From contig NZ_JADPZX010000001.1 of the NCBI RefSeq assembly GCF_015712165.1, positions 3,675,001 to 3,739,000 of the forward strand: DNA of 64,000 nucleotides, written 5' to 3'. Of this stretch, positions 42,154-51,550 are shown in pieces. The notes under the pieces were generated by a model that saw only the letters and a program-made list of their open reading frames with translations, had not been told where the DNA came from and did no database searches. A program made the translations under genes and the position numbers. How positions within the stretch are numbered: position 1 is the first letter of the stretch; every line of letters starts with the position of its first letter. Source of the stretch: Streptomyces spinoverrucosus. GTDB taxonomy: Bacteria > Actinomycetota > Actinomycetes > Streptomycetales > Streptomycetaceae.

Positions 42154-43884
42154 TCACTGCTCCTGGGGACGGTGCGCCGGGTGGTGCTGCCGGGTTGGGG
42201 GGAAGTCTGCGGTATCGGTGGTGCGCACGGCGAGTGTGCGGTCCGGATTCAGCCGTACGACGATGTGGCGGTGCCATGCGGCGTCGTCGCGGTCGGGGTG
42301 GTCCTCGCGCCAGTGGCAGCCGCGGGTCTCTTCGCGGAGTTGCGCTGCGGCGACCAGGACGCGGGCCACACAGAGGAGGTTCGTGGTCTCCCAGGTGTCG
42401 ACGCCCGGCTCGGCCGTCTTGCCGTTCTCGTGCAGGGCGTCGCGGGCGTCGGCGTGCAGGCGGTGGAGTTGTTCGGCGGCCTTGGTGAGGGAGTCGGCGG
42501 AGCGCAGGACTCCGGCGCCCTCGGTCATGATCCGCTGGATGGTGAAGCGGTCCTCGGGGGCGAGCAGGGGATGCGCGGGCTGGTCGGGCTGCGGGATCGG
42601 GGAGGGCACGCGCGCGTGGAGGCCGTTTCGGCGGTGGGCCACGGCGATGTCGTGGGCGATGCGCTCGGCGTAGACCAGGCCTTCGAGGAGGCTGTTGGAG
42701 GCGAGCCGGTTCGCGCCGTGCACTCCGGTGCAGGCGACCTCACCGCACGCGTACAGGCCGGGGACCGTCGTACGGCCGTGGGAGTCCGTGCGGACGCCTC
42801 CGGAGGCGTAGTGGGCCGCCGGGGCGATCGGGATCGGTTCGTGGACCGGGTCGATGCCGTGGGCGCGGCAGGCGGCGAGGATCGTGGGGAAGCGGTGCTC
42901 CCACATGTCGGCGCCGAAGTGCCGGGCGTCGAGGAACATGTGCTCGGCGTCCTGCTCCTGCATACGCCGCATGATGCCCTTGGCGACGATGTCCCGGGGG
43001 GCGAGTTCGGCGAGCTCGTGCTGTCCGACCATGAAGCGCACGCCGTCGGCGTCCACCAGGTGGGCGCCCTCACCTCGAACGGCCTCGGAGACCAGGGGCT
43101 GCTGGCCCTCCGCGTCCGGGCCGAGGAACAGCACCGTGGGGTGGAACTGGACGAACTCCAGGTCGCTGACCTCCGCGCCCGCGCGCAGGGCGAGGGCCAC
43201 GCCGTCGCCCGTCGATACGGACGGGTTCGTCGTCGCCGAGAAGACCTGGCCCATGCCGCCGGTCGCGAGGACCACGGCGGGGGCGTGGACCGCTCCTACG
43301 CCGTCGTGCTGGCCCTCCCCCATGACGTGCAGGCTGACGCCCGCCGTGCGGCCGTCGGCGTCCGTGAGGAGGTCGAGGACGAGGGCGTTCTCGATCGTGC
43401 GCAGGCCACGCGCGCGTACGGCCTCGACGAGCGCGCGGGAGATCTCCGCGCCGGTCGCGTCGCCGCCGGCGTGGGCGATCCGGCGGCGGTGGTGGCCGCC
43501 CTCGCGGGTGAGCGCCAGTTCGCCCTCGGTGGACTCGTCGAAGTGGGCGCCGGTCTCGATCAGGCGGCGTACGGCGTCGGGGCCCTCCGTGACGAGGATC
43601 CGTACCGCCTCCACTTCGCACAGCCCGGCCCCGGCGACCAGGGTGTCGTCCAGGTGCTGTTCGGGGCTGTCGCCCTCGCCCAGGGCCGCGGCGATGCCGC
43701 CCTGCGCCCAGCGGGTGGAGCCGTCGTCCAGGCGCGCCTTGGTCACGACGACCGTGCGCATGCCGGCGGCCTCGCAGCGCAGCGCGGCGGTGAGACCGGC
43801 GACGCCGGAGCCGACGACCACGACGTCCGCGGCGATGGACCAGCCCGGGGCGGGGGCGTGCAGTCGTATGCCTGTGCTGGTCAC
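42154..43884 (-). CDS. nadB: L-aspartate oxidase
   Basis: FAD enzyme oxidising L-aspartate to iminoaspartate for quinolinate synthesis. The 576-residue protein has the FAD-binding [30 protein letters not shown], the substrate-site HPTVLF and [13 protein letters not shown], and the C-terminal helical domain. The quinolinate synthase nadA is not in the window, so the pathway is split. Its start overlaps the panC stop by 4 bases. Confidence 0.95.
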   Translation of the reverse strand: MTSTGIRLHAPAPGWSIAADVVVVGSGVAGLTAALRCEAAGMRTVVVTKARLDDGSTRWAQGGIAAALGEGDSPEQHLDDTLVAGAGLCEVEAVRILVTEGPDAVRRLIETGAHFDESTEGELALTREGGHHRRRIAHAGGDATGAEISRALVEAVRARGLRTIENALVLDLLTDADGRTAGVSLHVMGEGQHDGVGAVHAPAVVLATGGMGQVFSATTNPSVSTGDGVALALRAGAEVSDLEFVQFHPTVLFLGPDAEGQQPLVSEAVRGEGAHLVDADGVRFMVGQHELAELAPRDIVAKGIMRRMQEQDAEHMFLDARHFGADMWEHRFPTILAACRAHGIDPVHEPIPIAPAAHYASGGVRTDSHGRTTVPGLYACGEVACTGVHGANRLASNSLLEGLVYAERIAHDIAVAHRRNGLHARVPSPIPQPDQPAHPLLAPEDRFTIQRIMTEGAGVLRSADSLTKAAEQLHRLHADARDALHENGKTAEPGVDTWETTNLLCVARVLVAAAQLREETRGCHWREDHPDRDDAAWHRHIVVRLNPDRTLAVRTTDTADFPPTRQHHPAHRPQEQ

Positions 43885-44894
43885 GAGGCGGCTCCGAAGG
43901 TGAGGGGGATGTTGTCGATCAGCCGGGTCGTGCCGACCTTGGCGGCGACCGCGAGGACGGCCTCTCCCGTGAAGTCGTCGTCGATCTCCGTGAAGTCGTC
44001 GGGGTCCACCAGGGCCAGGTAGTCCAGCACCAGGGGCGGGTCCAGGCGGGCGGCCTCGTCGAGGACCAGGCGGGCGGCGGCGCGTACGGCGGACGGGCCG
44101 CCGGGGACCGCCTTGGCGACCGCGTGCGCGTCGGCGGCGGCGCGGGACTCGCCGATGGCGCTCAGTGCCTCGGCACGCGCGCGCGTGGACGGCACCTCGC
44201 GGGCCCGCGCGCGCAACGCCTCCTGCGCCGCGTGCCGGTCGCGGCCCGCGAACAGCGCGCGGGACAGCGCCAGCGCCGTGCGCCGCTCCTGGGGCGAGAG
44301 GTAGCGGTTGCGGCTGGACAGGGCAAGGCCGTCGTCCTCCCGCACGGTCGGTACGCCGACGATCTCCATGCCGAAGTTCAGGTCCCGCACCATGCGGCGG
44401 ATCATGGCGAGCTGCTGGGCGTCCTTCTGCCCGAAGAACGCCACGTCGGGGCGGGTGAGGTGGAGCAGCTTGGCGACGACCGTGAGCACGCCGTCGAAGT
44501 GACCGGGGCGGGAGGCGCCCTCCAGGCGCTCCCCCATGGGGCCCGCGCTGATGCGCACCTGGGGCTCGCCGCCCGGGTAGACCTCGTCCACGGCGGGGGC
44601 GAACACCACGTCCGCGCCGGCCTGCTCGGCGATCTTGAGGTCGGCCTCCAGAGTGCGCGGGTAGCGGTCGAGGTCCTCGCCCTTGCCGAACTGCAGCGGG
44701 TTGACGAAGACCGTGACGACGACGAAGCCGTCCCGGCCGACGTGCCCGCGCGCGGTGCGGACGAGGGTGGCGTGGCCGTCGTGCAGGGCGCCCATCGTCA
44801 TCACCACGGCGGTGCGACCGGGTACGGCGTGGTGTTCGCGCACGTACGTCAGGTCGGCCAGGGTGGGGACGAGCTCGAAGCTCCGGCGGCTCAT
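43881..44894 (-). CDS. panC: Pantothenate synthetase
   Basis: Condenses pantoate and beta-alanine. The 337-residue protein has [18 protein letters not shown] (HIGH-type), [53 protein letters not shown] and [13 protein letters not shown]. It is somewhat longer than E. coli PanC because of extra Ala/Arg-rich sequence near residues 200-260. It is coupled by 4-base overlaps to the DUF2520 gene before it and nadB after it. Confidence 0.95.
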   Translation of the reverse strand: MSRRSFELVPTLADLTYVREHHAVPGRTAVVMTMGALHDGHATLVRTARGHVGRDGFVVVTVFVNPLQFGKGEDLDRYPRTLEADLKIAEQAGADVVFAPAVDEVYPGGEPQVRISAGPMGERLEGASRPGHFDGVLTVVAKLLHLTRPDVAFFGQKDAQQLAMIRRMVRDLNFGMEIVGVPTVREDDGLALSSRNRYLSPQERRTALALSRALFAGRDRHAAQEALRARAREVPSTRARAEALSAIGESRAAADAHAVAKAVPGGPSAVRAAARLVLDEAARLDPPLVLDYLALVDPDDFTEIDDDFTGEAVLAVAAKVGTTRLIDNIPLTFGAAS

Positions 44895-45823
44895 CGGTCT
44901 CCCCCGTTCTCGGGCAGGGTCGTGTCGGCGGCGAGTACCCCGAGCAGGTCCTCGGCGAGTTCCGGCTTCAGCAGCCCGTGGGCCAGCGCCCGGTCGGCGG
45001 TCGCGCGCGCCATCGCCAGATAGCCGGCGACGGCCTGCGGGGCATGCCGACGCAGCTCCGTGACGTGCGCGGCGACCGTACCGGCGTCCCCGCGCGCGAC
45101 GGGGCCGGTCAGGGCAGCGTCGCCGGAGCGCAGGGCGTTGTCGAGGGCGGCGCCGAGCAGCGGTCCGAGCATCCGGTCGGGGGCCGCGACGCCGGCCGTG
45201 CGCAGCAGCTCCATGGACTGGGCGACCAGCGTCACCAGGTGGTTGGCGCCCAGGGCGAGCGCCGCGTGGTAGAGCGGGCGGTTCTCCTCGGCGATCCACT
45301 CGGGCTCGCCGCCCATCTCGATGACGAGCGCCTCGGCGGCCAGCCGCAGTTCCTCGGGGGCGGTGACCCCGAAGGAGCACCCTGCGAGGCGCTGGACGTC
45401 CACGGGTGTCCCGGTGAACGTCATCGCGGGGTGCAGCGCCAGCGGCAGCCCGCCGGCGCGCAGAGCGGGCTCCAGGACGTTCGCGCCGTACCGTCCGGAG
45501 GTGTGCACCAGCAGCTGCCCCGGCCGTACCGCCCCGGTGGTGGCGAGGCCCTCCACGAGGCCGGGCAGGGTGTCGTCCGGGACGGTCAGCAGGACCAGGT
45601 CGGCGCGCTGGAACACCTCTGCGGGCGGGACGACCGGCACGTCGGGCAGCAGCAGCGCGGCCCGCTTCCGGGAGGCGTCGGAGACCGCGGAGACGGCCAC
45701 CGGGCGGTGCCCGGCGAGCTGGAGTGAGGCGGCGAGGGCGGGGCCCACACGACCGGCGCCGACGACGCCGACGGTGAGCCGCGCGGGGCGGTCCCTGGGG
45801 TCTGGCTGTTGGCTTGTACTCAC
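44891..45823 (-). CDS. Rossmann-fold protein with DUF2520 domain
   Basis: A 310-residue NAD(P)-binding protein. The N-terminal [21 protein letters not shown] is followed by [17 protein letters not shown] and [11 protein letters not shown], and the C-terminal helical DUF2520 domain carries [20 protein letters not shown]. It resembles ketopantoate reductase-like and prephenate dehydrogenase-like folds. Its tight coupling to panC suggests a role in pantoate or pantothenate supply; this is inference from context. It is the first gene of the operon, starting with GTG at 45823. Confidence 0.87.
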   Translation of the reverse strand: MSTSQQPDPRDRPARLTVGVVGAGRVGPALAASLQLAGHRPVAVSAVSDASRKRAALLLPDVPVVPPAEVFQRADLVLLTVPDDTLPGLVEGLATTGAVRPGQLLVHTSGRYGANVLEPALRAGGLPLALHPAMTFTGTPVDVQRLAGCSFGVTAPEELRLAAEALVIEMGGEPEWIAEENRPLYHAALALGANHLVTLVAQSMELLRTAGVAAPDRMLGPLLGAALDNALRSGDAALTGPVARGDAGTVAAHVTELRRHAPQAVAGYLAMARATADRALAHGLLKPELAEDLLGVLAADTTLPENGGDR

Positions 45824-45909
45824 GCGACGGTGGCCTTCCCGTTCCAGTCCGCTCGGGGTACCGGACGATTTCTCGTCATGTTAACGCGATTGGTTCGAGG
45901 GGCGTTCGG

Positions 45910-45937
45910 TTGTCCACAGGCCGTGGGTTTGTCCACA
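45910..45937 (+). promoter_or_regulatory. Two DnaA-box-like sites in tandem 19-bp repeat
   Basis: TTGTCCACA occurs at 45910-45918 and 45929-45937. It matches the preferred Streptomyces DnaA box exactly, and both copies lie in a 19-base direct repeat TTGTCCACAGGCyGTGGGT. Each unit is also near-palindromic (CCACAGgCTGTGG is perfect in the second). They lie between the divergent DUF2520/panC operon and the lyase gene, well away from oriC genes. They may be DnaA control sites or operators for a palindrome-binding regulator. Confidence 0.6.
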
Positions 45938-45994
45938 GGCTGTGGGTTGGGAAATCCGGTACGCGCGCGGGAGGGGGCCCGGCATGATCCAGGC

Positions 45995-47188
45995 ATGGCT
46001 GAGACGCTGGGACAGGACTCGCGGGAACCGGTGGTGTCGGTCGAGGCGGTGTCGGTCGAAGAGCAGCGCAAGCGGCGCCACGAGCGGCGCAAGGCAGCGC
46101 ATCGGGGCGCGCGGCGAGTGCTCGCGCGGCCCGGCGCGCTGGCGACGATGCGGGAGCGGCTGGCGCGGTTGGAGACCGCCGAGGAGCTGTACGACCTGGA
46201 CGAGCCGGCGGACCTGTACGGCAACGGCATCGTGGAGGCCCTGGAGGCGAAGGTCGCCGGGCTGCTCGGCACCGAGGCCGCCGCGTTCTTTCCGACCGGC
46301 ACGATGGCCCAGCAGGTCGCCCTGCGCTGCTGGGCGGGCCGCACCGGCGACCCGACCGTCGCCCTGCACCCGCTCGCCCACCCCGAAGTGCACGAACGCC
46401 ACGCGCTCACGCAGGTCAGCGGCCTTCGCCCGGTCCGCCTGAGCAGTGCGCCGCGGCTGCCGACCGCCGCCGAGATCCGGGACTTCGAGGAGCCGTTCGG
46501 TGCGCTGATGCTGGAACTGCCCCTCAGGGACGCCGGTTTCGTCCTGCCCTCCTGGGAGGAGCTCACCGAGGTGGTGGAGGCGGCGCGGGAGCGCGACGCG
46601 GTGGTGCACTTCGACGGCGCGCGCCTGTGGGAGACCACCGTCCATTTCGGCCGTCCCCTGCACGAGATCGCCGGCCTCGCGGACAGCGTGTACGTGTCGT
46701 TCTACAAGTCCCTCGACGGCTTCGGCGGCGCCGCGCTCGCCGGTCCGCGAACGCTGGTGGAGGAGGCGAAGACCTGGCGGCACCGGTACGGCGGTCAGGT
46801 GTTCCAGCAGTTCCCGACCGTGCTGTCGGCACTGGCGGGGCTGGAGCGGGAGCTGCCCCGGCTCCCCGACTACGTACGGCACGCGCGCGTGGTGGCCGCC
46901 GCGCTGCGCGAGGGGTTCGCCGCGGCCGGCGTGCCCTGGGCGCGCGTCCATCCCGAGAAGCCGCACACCAACGAGTTCCAGGTCTGGCTGCCGTACGAGG
47001 CCGATGTCGTCGCCGAGGCGGCGGTCCGGCAGGCGGAGGAAACGGGGACCCTGCTCTTCGGCCGCCCTTGGGACGCCCCGGGCCCGGGCCTCGCCGTCAC
47101 GGAGATCGACGTACGGGCCGCGGGCCTGGAGTGGACGGCGGACGAGGTGAAGGCGGCGGTCGCGGAGTTCGTGTCGCTGCTGCCGTAA
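45995..47188 (+). CDS. PLP-dependent beta-eliminating lyase / threonine aldolase-like
   Basis: A 397-residue fold type I PLP enzyme of the threonine aldolase/beta-eliminating lyase family. The Schiff-base Lys is in YVSFYKSLDGFGGAALAGP and the cofactor Asp in VVHFDGARLWE. A His that stacks on PLP is suggested by HPLAHPEVHERHA. It may cleave threonine or a related beta-hydroxy amino acid to glycine plus aldehyde. A 50-residue basic N-terminal extension (RRHERRKAAHRGARR) is unusual. The ATG at 45995 is chosen by spacing; no good ribosome binding site is visible. Its last codons and stop form the first unit of a tandem repeat. Confidence 0.85.
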   Translation: MAETLGQDSREPVVSVEAVSVEEQRKRRHERRKAAHRGARRVLARPGALATMRERLARLETAEELYDLDEPADLYGNGIVEALEAKVAGLLGTEAAAFFPTGTMAQQVALRCWAGRTGDPTVALHPLAHPEVHERHALTQVSGLRPVRLSSAPRLPTAAEIRDFEEPFGALMLELPLRDAGFVLPSWEELTEVVEAARERDAVVHFDGARLWETTVHFGRPLHEIAGLADSVYVSFYKSLDGFGGAALAGPRTLVEEAKTWRHRYGGQVFQQFPTVLSALAGLERELPRLPDYVRHARVVAAALREGFAAAGVPWARVHPEKPHTNEFQVWLPYEADVVAEAAVRQAEETGTLLFGRPWDAPGPGLAVTEIDVRAAGLEWTADEVKAAVAEFVSLLP

Positions 47189-47269
47189 AGGTCGTTGCCG
47201 TAAAGGTCAGTGCCGTAGAGGCCGGTGCCGTAAAGGTCAGTGCCGTAAAGGCCGGTGCCGTTAAGGCCG
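47180..47269 (+). repeat. 15-bp tandem repeat including the lyase stop codon, six units
   Basis: Six exact-length units of the type GTGCCGTAAAGGTCA start at 47180, 47195, 47210, 47225, 47240 and 47255. The first contains the last codons and TAA stop of the lyase gene, so the array arose by amplification of the gene's 3' end. Two alternating variants (GGTCA/GGCCG) suggest 30-base higher-order duplication. Confidence 0.92.
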
Positions 47270-47276
47270 GATGGCG

Positions 47277-47492
47277 TCAGCTCGTGGCCCGTCGCCCCGG
47301 ATGGAGCCACCGGCCCAGGGACTGCCGTAGCCGCCCATGGGCCGGGCGGCCGGCGAGCACCGCGCGGAACTCCCGCTGGTCGCGCCACTCGCGCGCGACC
47401 TGCCAGTCGTGGGCGCCGGGGGCGGGCGGGACGGGTTCGCCGAGGCGCTGGGCGCGGTAGGCGTCGAGGAGGTACTGCTGGGTGATGCTCAT
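47277..47492 (-). CDS. Small unknown protein divergent from an ArsR-type regulator
   Basis: A 71-residue basic protein (MSITQQYLLDAYRAQRLGEP ... HDWQVAREWRDQREFRAVLAG). The sequence is compositionally gene-like, and a GAGG site lies nine bases before the ATG at 47492. I recognise it only as a conserved Streptomyces small protein found next to this regulator type. It shares a 19-bp palindromic operator with the divergent gene, so it is probably that regulator's target. Confidence 0.7.
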   Translation of the reverse strand: MSITQQYLLDAYRAQRLGEPVPPAPGAHDWQVAREWRDQREFRAVLAGRPAHGRLRQSLGRWLHPGRRATS

Positions 47493-47602
47493 GGCGGTTC
47501 GCCTCTTCGGAAGTTGGTGCAAACAGGTGTCGGAATCCGGAAGGCTCCGCGGCTGCCCCGGTGACCCCAGGCTGCGCCGCCCCGGCGGCCGGCGTCGCGT
47601 GG

Positions 47603-47621
47603 ATTGACGCCCGGCGTCAAT
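47603..47621. promoter_or_regulatory. Perfect 19-bp palindrome between divergent genes
   Basis: ATTGACGCC-C-GGCGTCAAT is fully symmetric and lies 110 bases upstream of the small gene and about 40 upstream of the ArsR-type gene. It is the most likely operator for the ArsR-type regulator and may control both directions. TTGACG could also double as a -35 box. Confidence 0.8.
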
Positions 47622-47661
47622 CGAGGGCCGCGTTGTCAGTGGCGGGGTGCACCATGACGTC

Positions 47662-48768
47662 ATGACCGTGAGCATCGACATCGCGGGGCTGCCGCCGGAG
47701 AGGGTCGCCGTCGTGCCCTCGCCCCTCGCCGAGCTCGGCATGGCGTTGCACGCGCTGTCCGAGCCGGGGCACCATCCCGGCCTGCAGGGCTGGGTGACCA
47801 GCGTGACCGCCCGCCTCGACTCACATCTGGCCGACCGGATGTGCGAGGCCGACTTCCTGTGGCGGACGACGTTCTCGGACCTGTTCATGCCGTTCGCGGG
47901 CCTCCCGGGTCGCTCCACCCTGCCCGGGGCGACGCTCGCCGAGGACATGGACCTGCTGGACAAGCTGTCGGACGAGCAGTTCGCGGACGCGGCGCTGGAG
48001 TTCACCTGCACGCCCGACTACGACCTGCCGGGCAGCAGCGTCCTCGCCGACGCCGGCCTGCGCCGCCGCGCCCTCGACCTCGCGGCGTCGCGCGGACCGA
48101 GCCAGGTGCGGTTCACCGAGCGGCTGCTCGGCGATCCGCCACGCGTGCGTGCCTGGCTGCGGCAGTTCCTCCAGGAGTGCGACGAGGCGTTCTTCAACGA
48201 CGTCTGGGCCAGGGTGCGCCACCCGCTCGCCGCGGACGCCCGGCACAAGACGGAACTCCTGCGGCACAAGGGCCTCGGCGAGGCACTGGCCTCCGTGTCC
48301 TCGGCCGTGGCACTGGCCGGGGACGGCTCCCGGATCATCGTCGACAAGCTGGGCGACGGGCGTACGACGACCGCTGACGGCGGGCTGCTGCTGGTACCGA
48401 CGAGCCTCGGCTGGCCGCACCTCCAGGTGCTGCACCGGTACGGCTGGCAGCCGGTCCTGCACTACCCGGTGAGCTCCCCGGAGTTGGCCTCGCCACCGTC
48501 GCTCGAGCAGCTCACCCTGCGGATGACCGCCCTGTCCCACCCCCTGCGAATGCGCATCTGCCGCCATCTGGCCCGCACCGCGTTCACCACCAGCGAGCTC
48601 GCCACGGCGTACGGCGTGACCGCGCCGGAGATATCCCGGCAACTGAGCGTGCTGAAGAAGGCGGGCCTGGTCACCACGCGCCGCCGCGGGCGGTACGTCC
48701 TGCACCAGCTGGACGTGACGGTGGTGGCCCGCCTGGGCAGCGACTTCCTGGAGGGGATCCTGCGCTGA
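47662..48768 (+). CDS. DUF5937 / ArsR-type winged-helix transcriptional regulator
   Basis: A 368-residue regulator with a long N-terminal DUF5937 sensor (IDIAGLPPERVAVVPSPLAELGMALHAL onward) and a C-terminal ArsR helix-turn-helix (TLRMTALSHPLRMRICRHLARTAFTTSELATAYGVTAPEISRQLSVLKKAGLVTTRRRGRYVLHQL). The ligand is unknown. The ATG at 47662 is chosen over GTG 47647. A perfect palindrome upstream is its likely operator. Confidence 0.87.
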   Translation: MTVSIDIAGLPPERVAVVPSPLAELGMALHALSEPGHHPGLQGWVTSVTARLDSHLADRMCEADFLWRTTFSDLFMPFAGLPGRSTLPGATLAEDMDLLDKLSDEQFADAALEFTCTPDYDLPGSSVLADAGLRRRALDLAASRGPSQVRFTERLLGDPPRVRAWLRQFLQECDEAFFNDVWARVRHPLAADARHKTELLRHKGLGEALASVSSAVALAGDGSRIIVDKLGDGRTTTADGGLLLVPTSLGWPHLQVLHRYGWQPVLHYPVSSPELASPPSLEQLTLRMTALSHPLRMRICRHLARTAFTTSELATAYGVTAPEISRQLSVLKKAGLVTTRRRGRYVLHQLDVTVVARLGSDFLEGILR

Positions 48769-48777
48769 GCGGAGTCG

Positions 48778-49419
48778 TCAGTCGAACCGGATGTGCCTGA
48801 TCCCCACCCGGGCCTGCCGCAGCCGCGTCCGCAGCGCCCCCTCGTTGTTCGGCCGCAGGGTCAGCCCGGCGAGCACGGCGATCCGGTCCGCCGTCTTCGG
48901 CACCGTCGAGTGGTCGGTCCACAGGTGCTCGGCGAACTCCGGCTCGCGCAGCCGCTCCAGACAGTGGTCCAGCTGCTGCACCGCCCAACTCTCCCTGCGC
49001 GGCCCGGCGTTCTTCCCACCGATCCCACCGACGTACTGAAGGAGGTGTCCAAGGCTCCGCTCCCGCAGCCGTTTCAGGACGGTGTCGCGTTCCGCGAGGA
49101 GGGTGAAGTGGCGTACGTCGTGGCCGAGTTCGCGAAGCCGCCCGACGGTCTCCGCGAAGTAGCCGGAGTCGGTGACCGTCATCGGCGCGATGACGGGGCC
49201 GTCGTGCCGGGTGAGGGCGAGGTCGAGGACCTCGACGACGCCCTGCCGCCAGGAGACCAGGTCCTGGAAGTCTCCCCGCAGCCGGGGCGGGAGCATGCGG
49301 CGCAGACCGAAGCCCGCGTGTTCCGGGTCGCAGATGACGCTGCCGGGCAGCCGGCGCTGTATCTCGTGTGCGGTCTGTGTCTTGCCGCCCCCGAAGGGGC
49401 CGTTGATCCACAGGAGCAT
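48778..49419 (-). CDS. TmrB-like P-loop ATP-binding protein
   Basis: A 213-residue P-loop protein opening LLWINGPFGGGKTQTAHEIQRRL, the form seen in the tunicamycin-resistance protein TmrB of Bacillus. It has DPEHAGFGLRRML and a kinase-like lid with ERDTVLKRLRERSLG. TmrB binds ATP and tunicamycin; resistance here is untested and the protein may be a small-molecule kinase. It converges on the ArsR-type gene (9 bp) and is followed by the NarL-type pair on the same strand. Confidence 0.8.
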   Translation of the reverse strand: MLLWINGPFGGGKTQTAHEIQRRLPGSVICDPEHAGFGLRRMLPPRLRGDFQDLVSWRQGVVEVLDLALTRHDGPVIAPMTVTDSGYFAETVGRLRELGHDVRHFTLLAERDTVLKRLRERSLGHLLQYVGGIGGKNAGPRRESWAVQQLDHCLERLREPEFAEHLWTDHSTVPKTADRIAVLAGLTLRPNNEGALRTRLRQARVGIRHIRFD

Positions 49420-49451
49420 GCGCAGACCCTACCGACGGCCGAGCGGGTCGG

Positions 49452-50123
49452 TCAGCCGTGTCCCCCGGCCCGCACGAGCCCCGTCTCATATGCCAGGACC
49501 ACCACCTGCACCCGGTCCCGCAGTCCGAGCTTGGTCAGGATGCGGCCCACGTGCGTCTTCACGGTCGCCTCGGACAGCACCAGCCGGGCCGCGATCTCCC
49601 CGTTGGACAGCCCCTGGGCGACCAGCACCATGACCTCACGCTCCCGCTCGGTGAGCCGCTCCAGCTCCTTGTGCTGCGGTTCCTTGCCGGCACTGGGCAG
49701 CATCGGCGCGAACCGGTCGAGCAGGCGCCGGGTCGTCGAGGGGGCGACGACGGCGTCGCCGCTGTGCACGGAACGGATGGCCGCGAGGAGCTCGCCGGGC
49801 GGCACGTCCTTGAGCATGAAGCCGGAGGCGCCCGCCTTGAGCGCGGAGAAGGCGTACTCGTCGAGGTCGAAGGTGGTCAGGATCAGCACCTTCGGCGGGT
49901 TGGGGTCCGCGCAGATCCGGCGGGTGGCCTCCACGCCGTCCAGCTTCGGCATACGGACGTCCATGAGCACCACGTCGACCTCGGTCGAGCGCACCACCTG
50001 CAGGGCCTCGACGCCGTCACCCGCCTCGGCCACGACCTCCATGTCCGGTTGCGCGGCGAGCACCATCCGGAACCCGGTGCGCAGCAGCACCTGGTCGTCG
50101 ACGAGCATCACGCGGATCGTCAT
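49452..50123 (-). CDS. NarL/LuxR-family response regulator
   Basis: A 223-residue response regulator. The receiver has the VMLVDDQVLLRTGFRMVL opening, phosphoacceptor Asp in VVLMDVRMPKLDG, and Lys in GFMLKDVPP. The C-terminal LuxR helix-turn-helix reads LTEREREVMVLVAQGLSNGEIAARLVLSEATVKTHVGRILTKLGLRDR. It pairs with the histidine kinase 106 bp upstream. The regulated genes are unknown. Confidence 0.93.
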   Translation of the reverse strand: MTIRVMLVDDQVLLRTGFRMVLAAQPDMEVVAEAGDGVEALQVVRSTEVDVVLMDVRMPKLDGVEATRRICADPNPPKVLILTTFDLDEYAFSALKAGASGFMLKDVPPGELLAAIRSVHSGDAVVAPSTTRRLLDRFAPMLPSAGKEPQHKELERLTEREREVMVLVAQGLSNGEIAARLVLSEATVKTHVGRILTKLGLRDRVQVVVLAYETGLVRAGGHG

Positions 50124-50229
50124 CGGGGCCTCTTCCTGTCCGTCTCGAAGACGGTTTTCCATCTCGAAGGTCGTTTGTGCGAAGTTTTTCGGGGGCGTGA
50201 CAGGTGTCAACAGGGGGCGTGCGTATGCG

Positions 50230-51432
50230 TCAGTGCGCTGGTTTGAGCGGTAGCAGAGCACTGATCCGGAATCCTCCGCCGGGGCGGGGCCCCGCGTCCA
50301 GGGTGCCGCCGACCATGCCGACCCGCTCGCGCATACCGATCAGGCCGTGCCCCTGCCCGTCGAGGCCGCCCTCCTCGTACAGCTCGTGCGGGGCGCCCTT
50401 GCCGTCGTCCTCGACGAGCAGGCCGAGACCGTCGTCGAAGTAGACCAGGCGCACACTCGCGCCCGCGTTGGGCCCGCCGTGCTTGCGGGTGTTGGTGAGC
50501 GCCTCCTGCACGATGCGGTACGCGGTGAGCTCGACGCCGCTGGGCAGCGGGCGCGGCGTGCCCTCGACCTTGAAGTCGACGGGCAGTCCGGAGGTCCGGC
50601 ACTGCTCGACCAGGTCCTCGATCTGCCCGACGTCGGGCTGCGGGACGTACTCCCCGCTCTCCTGGGGCTCGCCGGTGCGCAGTACGCCGAGCAGGCGGCG
50701 CATCTCGGCGAGGGCCTGACGGCCGGTGGAGGAGATGGTCTCCAGGGCCTTCTTGGCCTGGTCGGGCGCGGAGTCGAGAACGTAGGCGGCGCCGTCGGCC
50801 TGCACCACCATGACGGACACGTTGTGCGCGACGACATCGTGCAGCTCGCGCGCGATACGGGCGCGTTCGGCGGCGACCGCGACCTTGGACTGCGCCTCGC
50901 GCTCCTTCTCGAGCCGGGCGGCACGCTCCTCCAGCTGCGCGAAGTAGGCGCGGCGGGTGCGGATGGAGTCGCCGAGCACCCAGGCGAGGGCGAACGGCAC
51001 CGTCTGGAAGATCGCCAGCGCGATGTTGCCCGCGACGCTCGTCTGGAACTCCGGCCAGCGGATCTGCGCCATCGGCGCCGCGCACAGGCCGCCGACCAGC
51101 GCGAACCGGGAGGCCCAGCGCGCCCCGACCGCGGCCACGGTGTAGACGATCACCAGCATCGCGAAGTCGGCGGGCATCGGCGCCACGTCGAGCGCCAGCT
51201 GCGCCACCCCCACCACGGCCGCCAGGACCAGCATCTTCTCCGGCATCCGCCGGCGCAGCGTCAGCGCCACGCACAGCAGGACCGTGACCGGCACCACGAG
51301 AGCCGGGAGATCGGTCCCGGTGCTCTCCTGGGTGACCACCCCGCCGACCACCGAGATCCCGAACAGAACGAGGGCCCAGCAGCCGTCCACCCATGTCGGG
51401 TGTCGGCGGAGGAAGTCGTAGAGGCGCTGCAC
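50230..51432 (-). CDS. NarL-type sensor histidine kinase
   Basis: A 400-residue kinase with about five membrane spans in the first 155 residues and little external loop, so it may sense the membrane itself. Dimerisation/phosphoacceptor helix RIARELHDVVAHNVSVMVVQADGA (HisKA_3) is followed by ATPase motifs REALTNTRKHGG and LLVEDDGKGAP, GLIGMRERV. The GTG at 51432 lies seven bases after TACGCT on the coding strand, a leaderless start. It forms a two-component system with the downstream regulator. Confidence 0.93.
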   Translation of the reverse strand: MQRLYDFLRRHPTWVDGCWALVLFGISVVGGVVTQESTGTDLPALVVPVTVLLCVALTLRRRMPEKMLVLAAVVGVAQLALDVAPMPADFAMLVIVYTVAAVGARWASRFALVGGLCAAPMAQIRWPEFQTSVAGNIALAIFQTVPFALAWVLGDSIRTRRAYFAQLEERAARLEKEREAQSKVAVAAERARIARELHDVVAHNVSVMVVQADGAAYVLDSAPDQAKKALETISSTGRQALAEMRRLLGVLRTGEPQESGEYVPQPDVGQIEDLVEQCRTSGLPVDFKVEGTPRPLPSGVELTAYRIVQEALTNTRKHGGPNAGASVRLVYFDDGLGLLVEDDGKGAPHELYEEGGLDGQGHGLIGMRERVGMVGGTLDAGPRPGGGFRISALLPLKPAH

Positions 51433-51538
51433 GTAACCCAGCGTAGGGAAGCGTGATGCGTGCGGGAGTCAACCGGAGGGCCGATCCGGATGCGATACGT
51501 GTACTCCGCAAGGTGGAGGCCCCGTTCTCCTGTGCGCC

Positions 51539-51544
51539 TAGCCT
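51539..51544 (+). promoter_or_regulatory. Leaderless-type -10 box for the MidA-like gene
   Basis: TAGCCT lies six bases before the GTG at 51551, and no ribosome binding site is present. This matches the spacing seen at 317, 13550, 53792 and 59114. Confidence 0.55.
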
Positions 51545-51550
51545 TGCCGT

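Noticed and set aside
45910..45937. Possible origin of replication from DnaA boxes
   Set aside because: Only two boxes, with no dnaA, dnaN or rpmH nearby and no AT-rich unwinding element. A regulatory or titration role is more likely.
46870..47388. Minus-strand ORF with LYG repeat from the 15-bp array
   Set aside because: It runs antisense through the PLP lyase and has no own start signals. The repeat pattern is a by-product of the DNA array.
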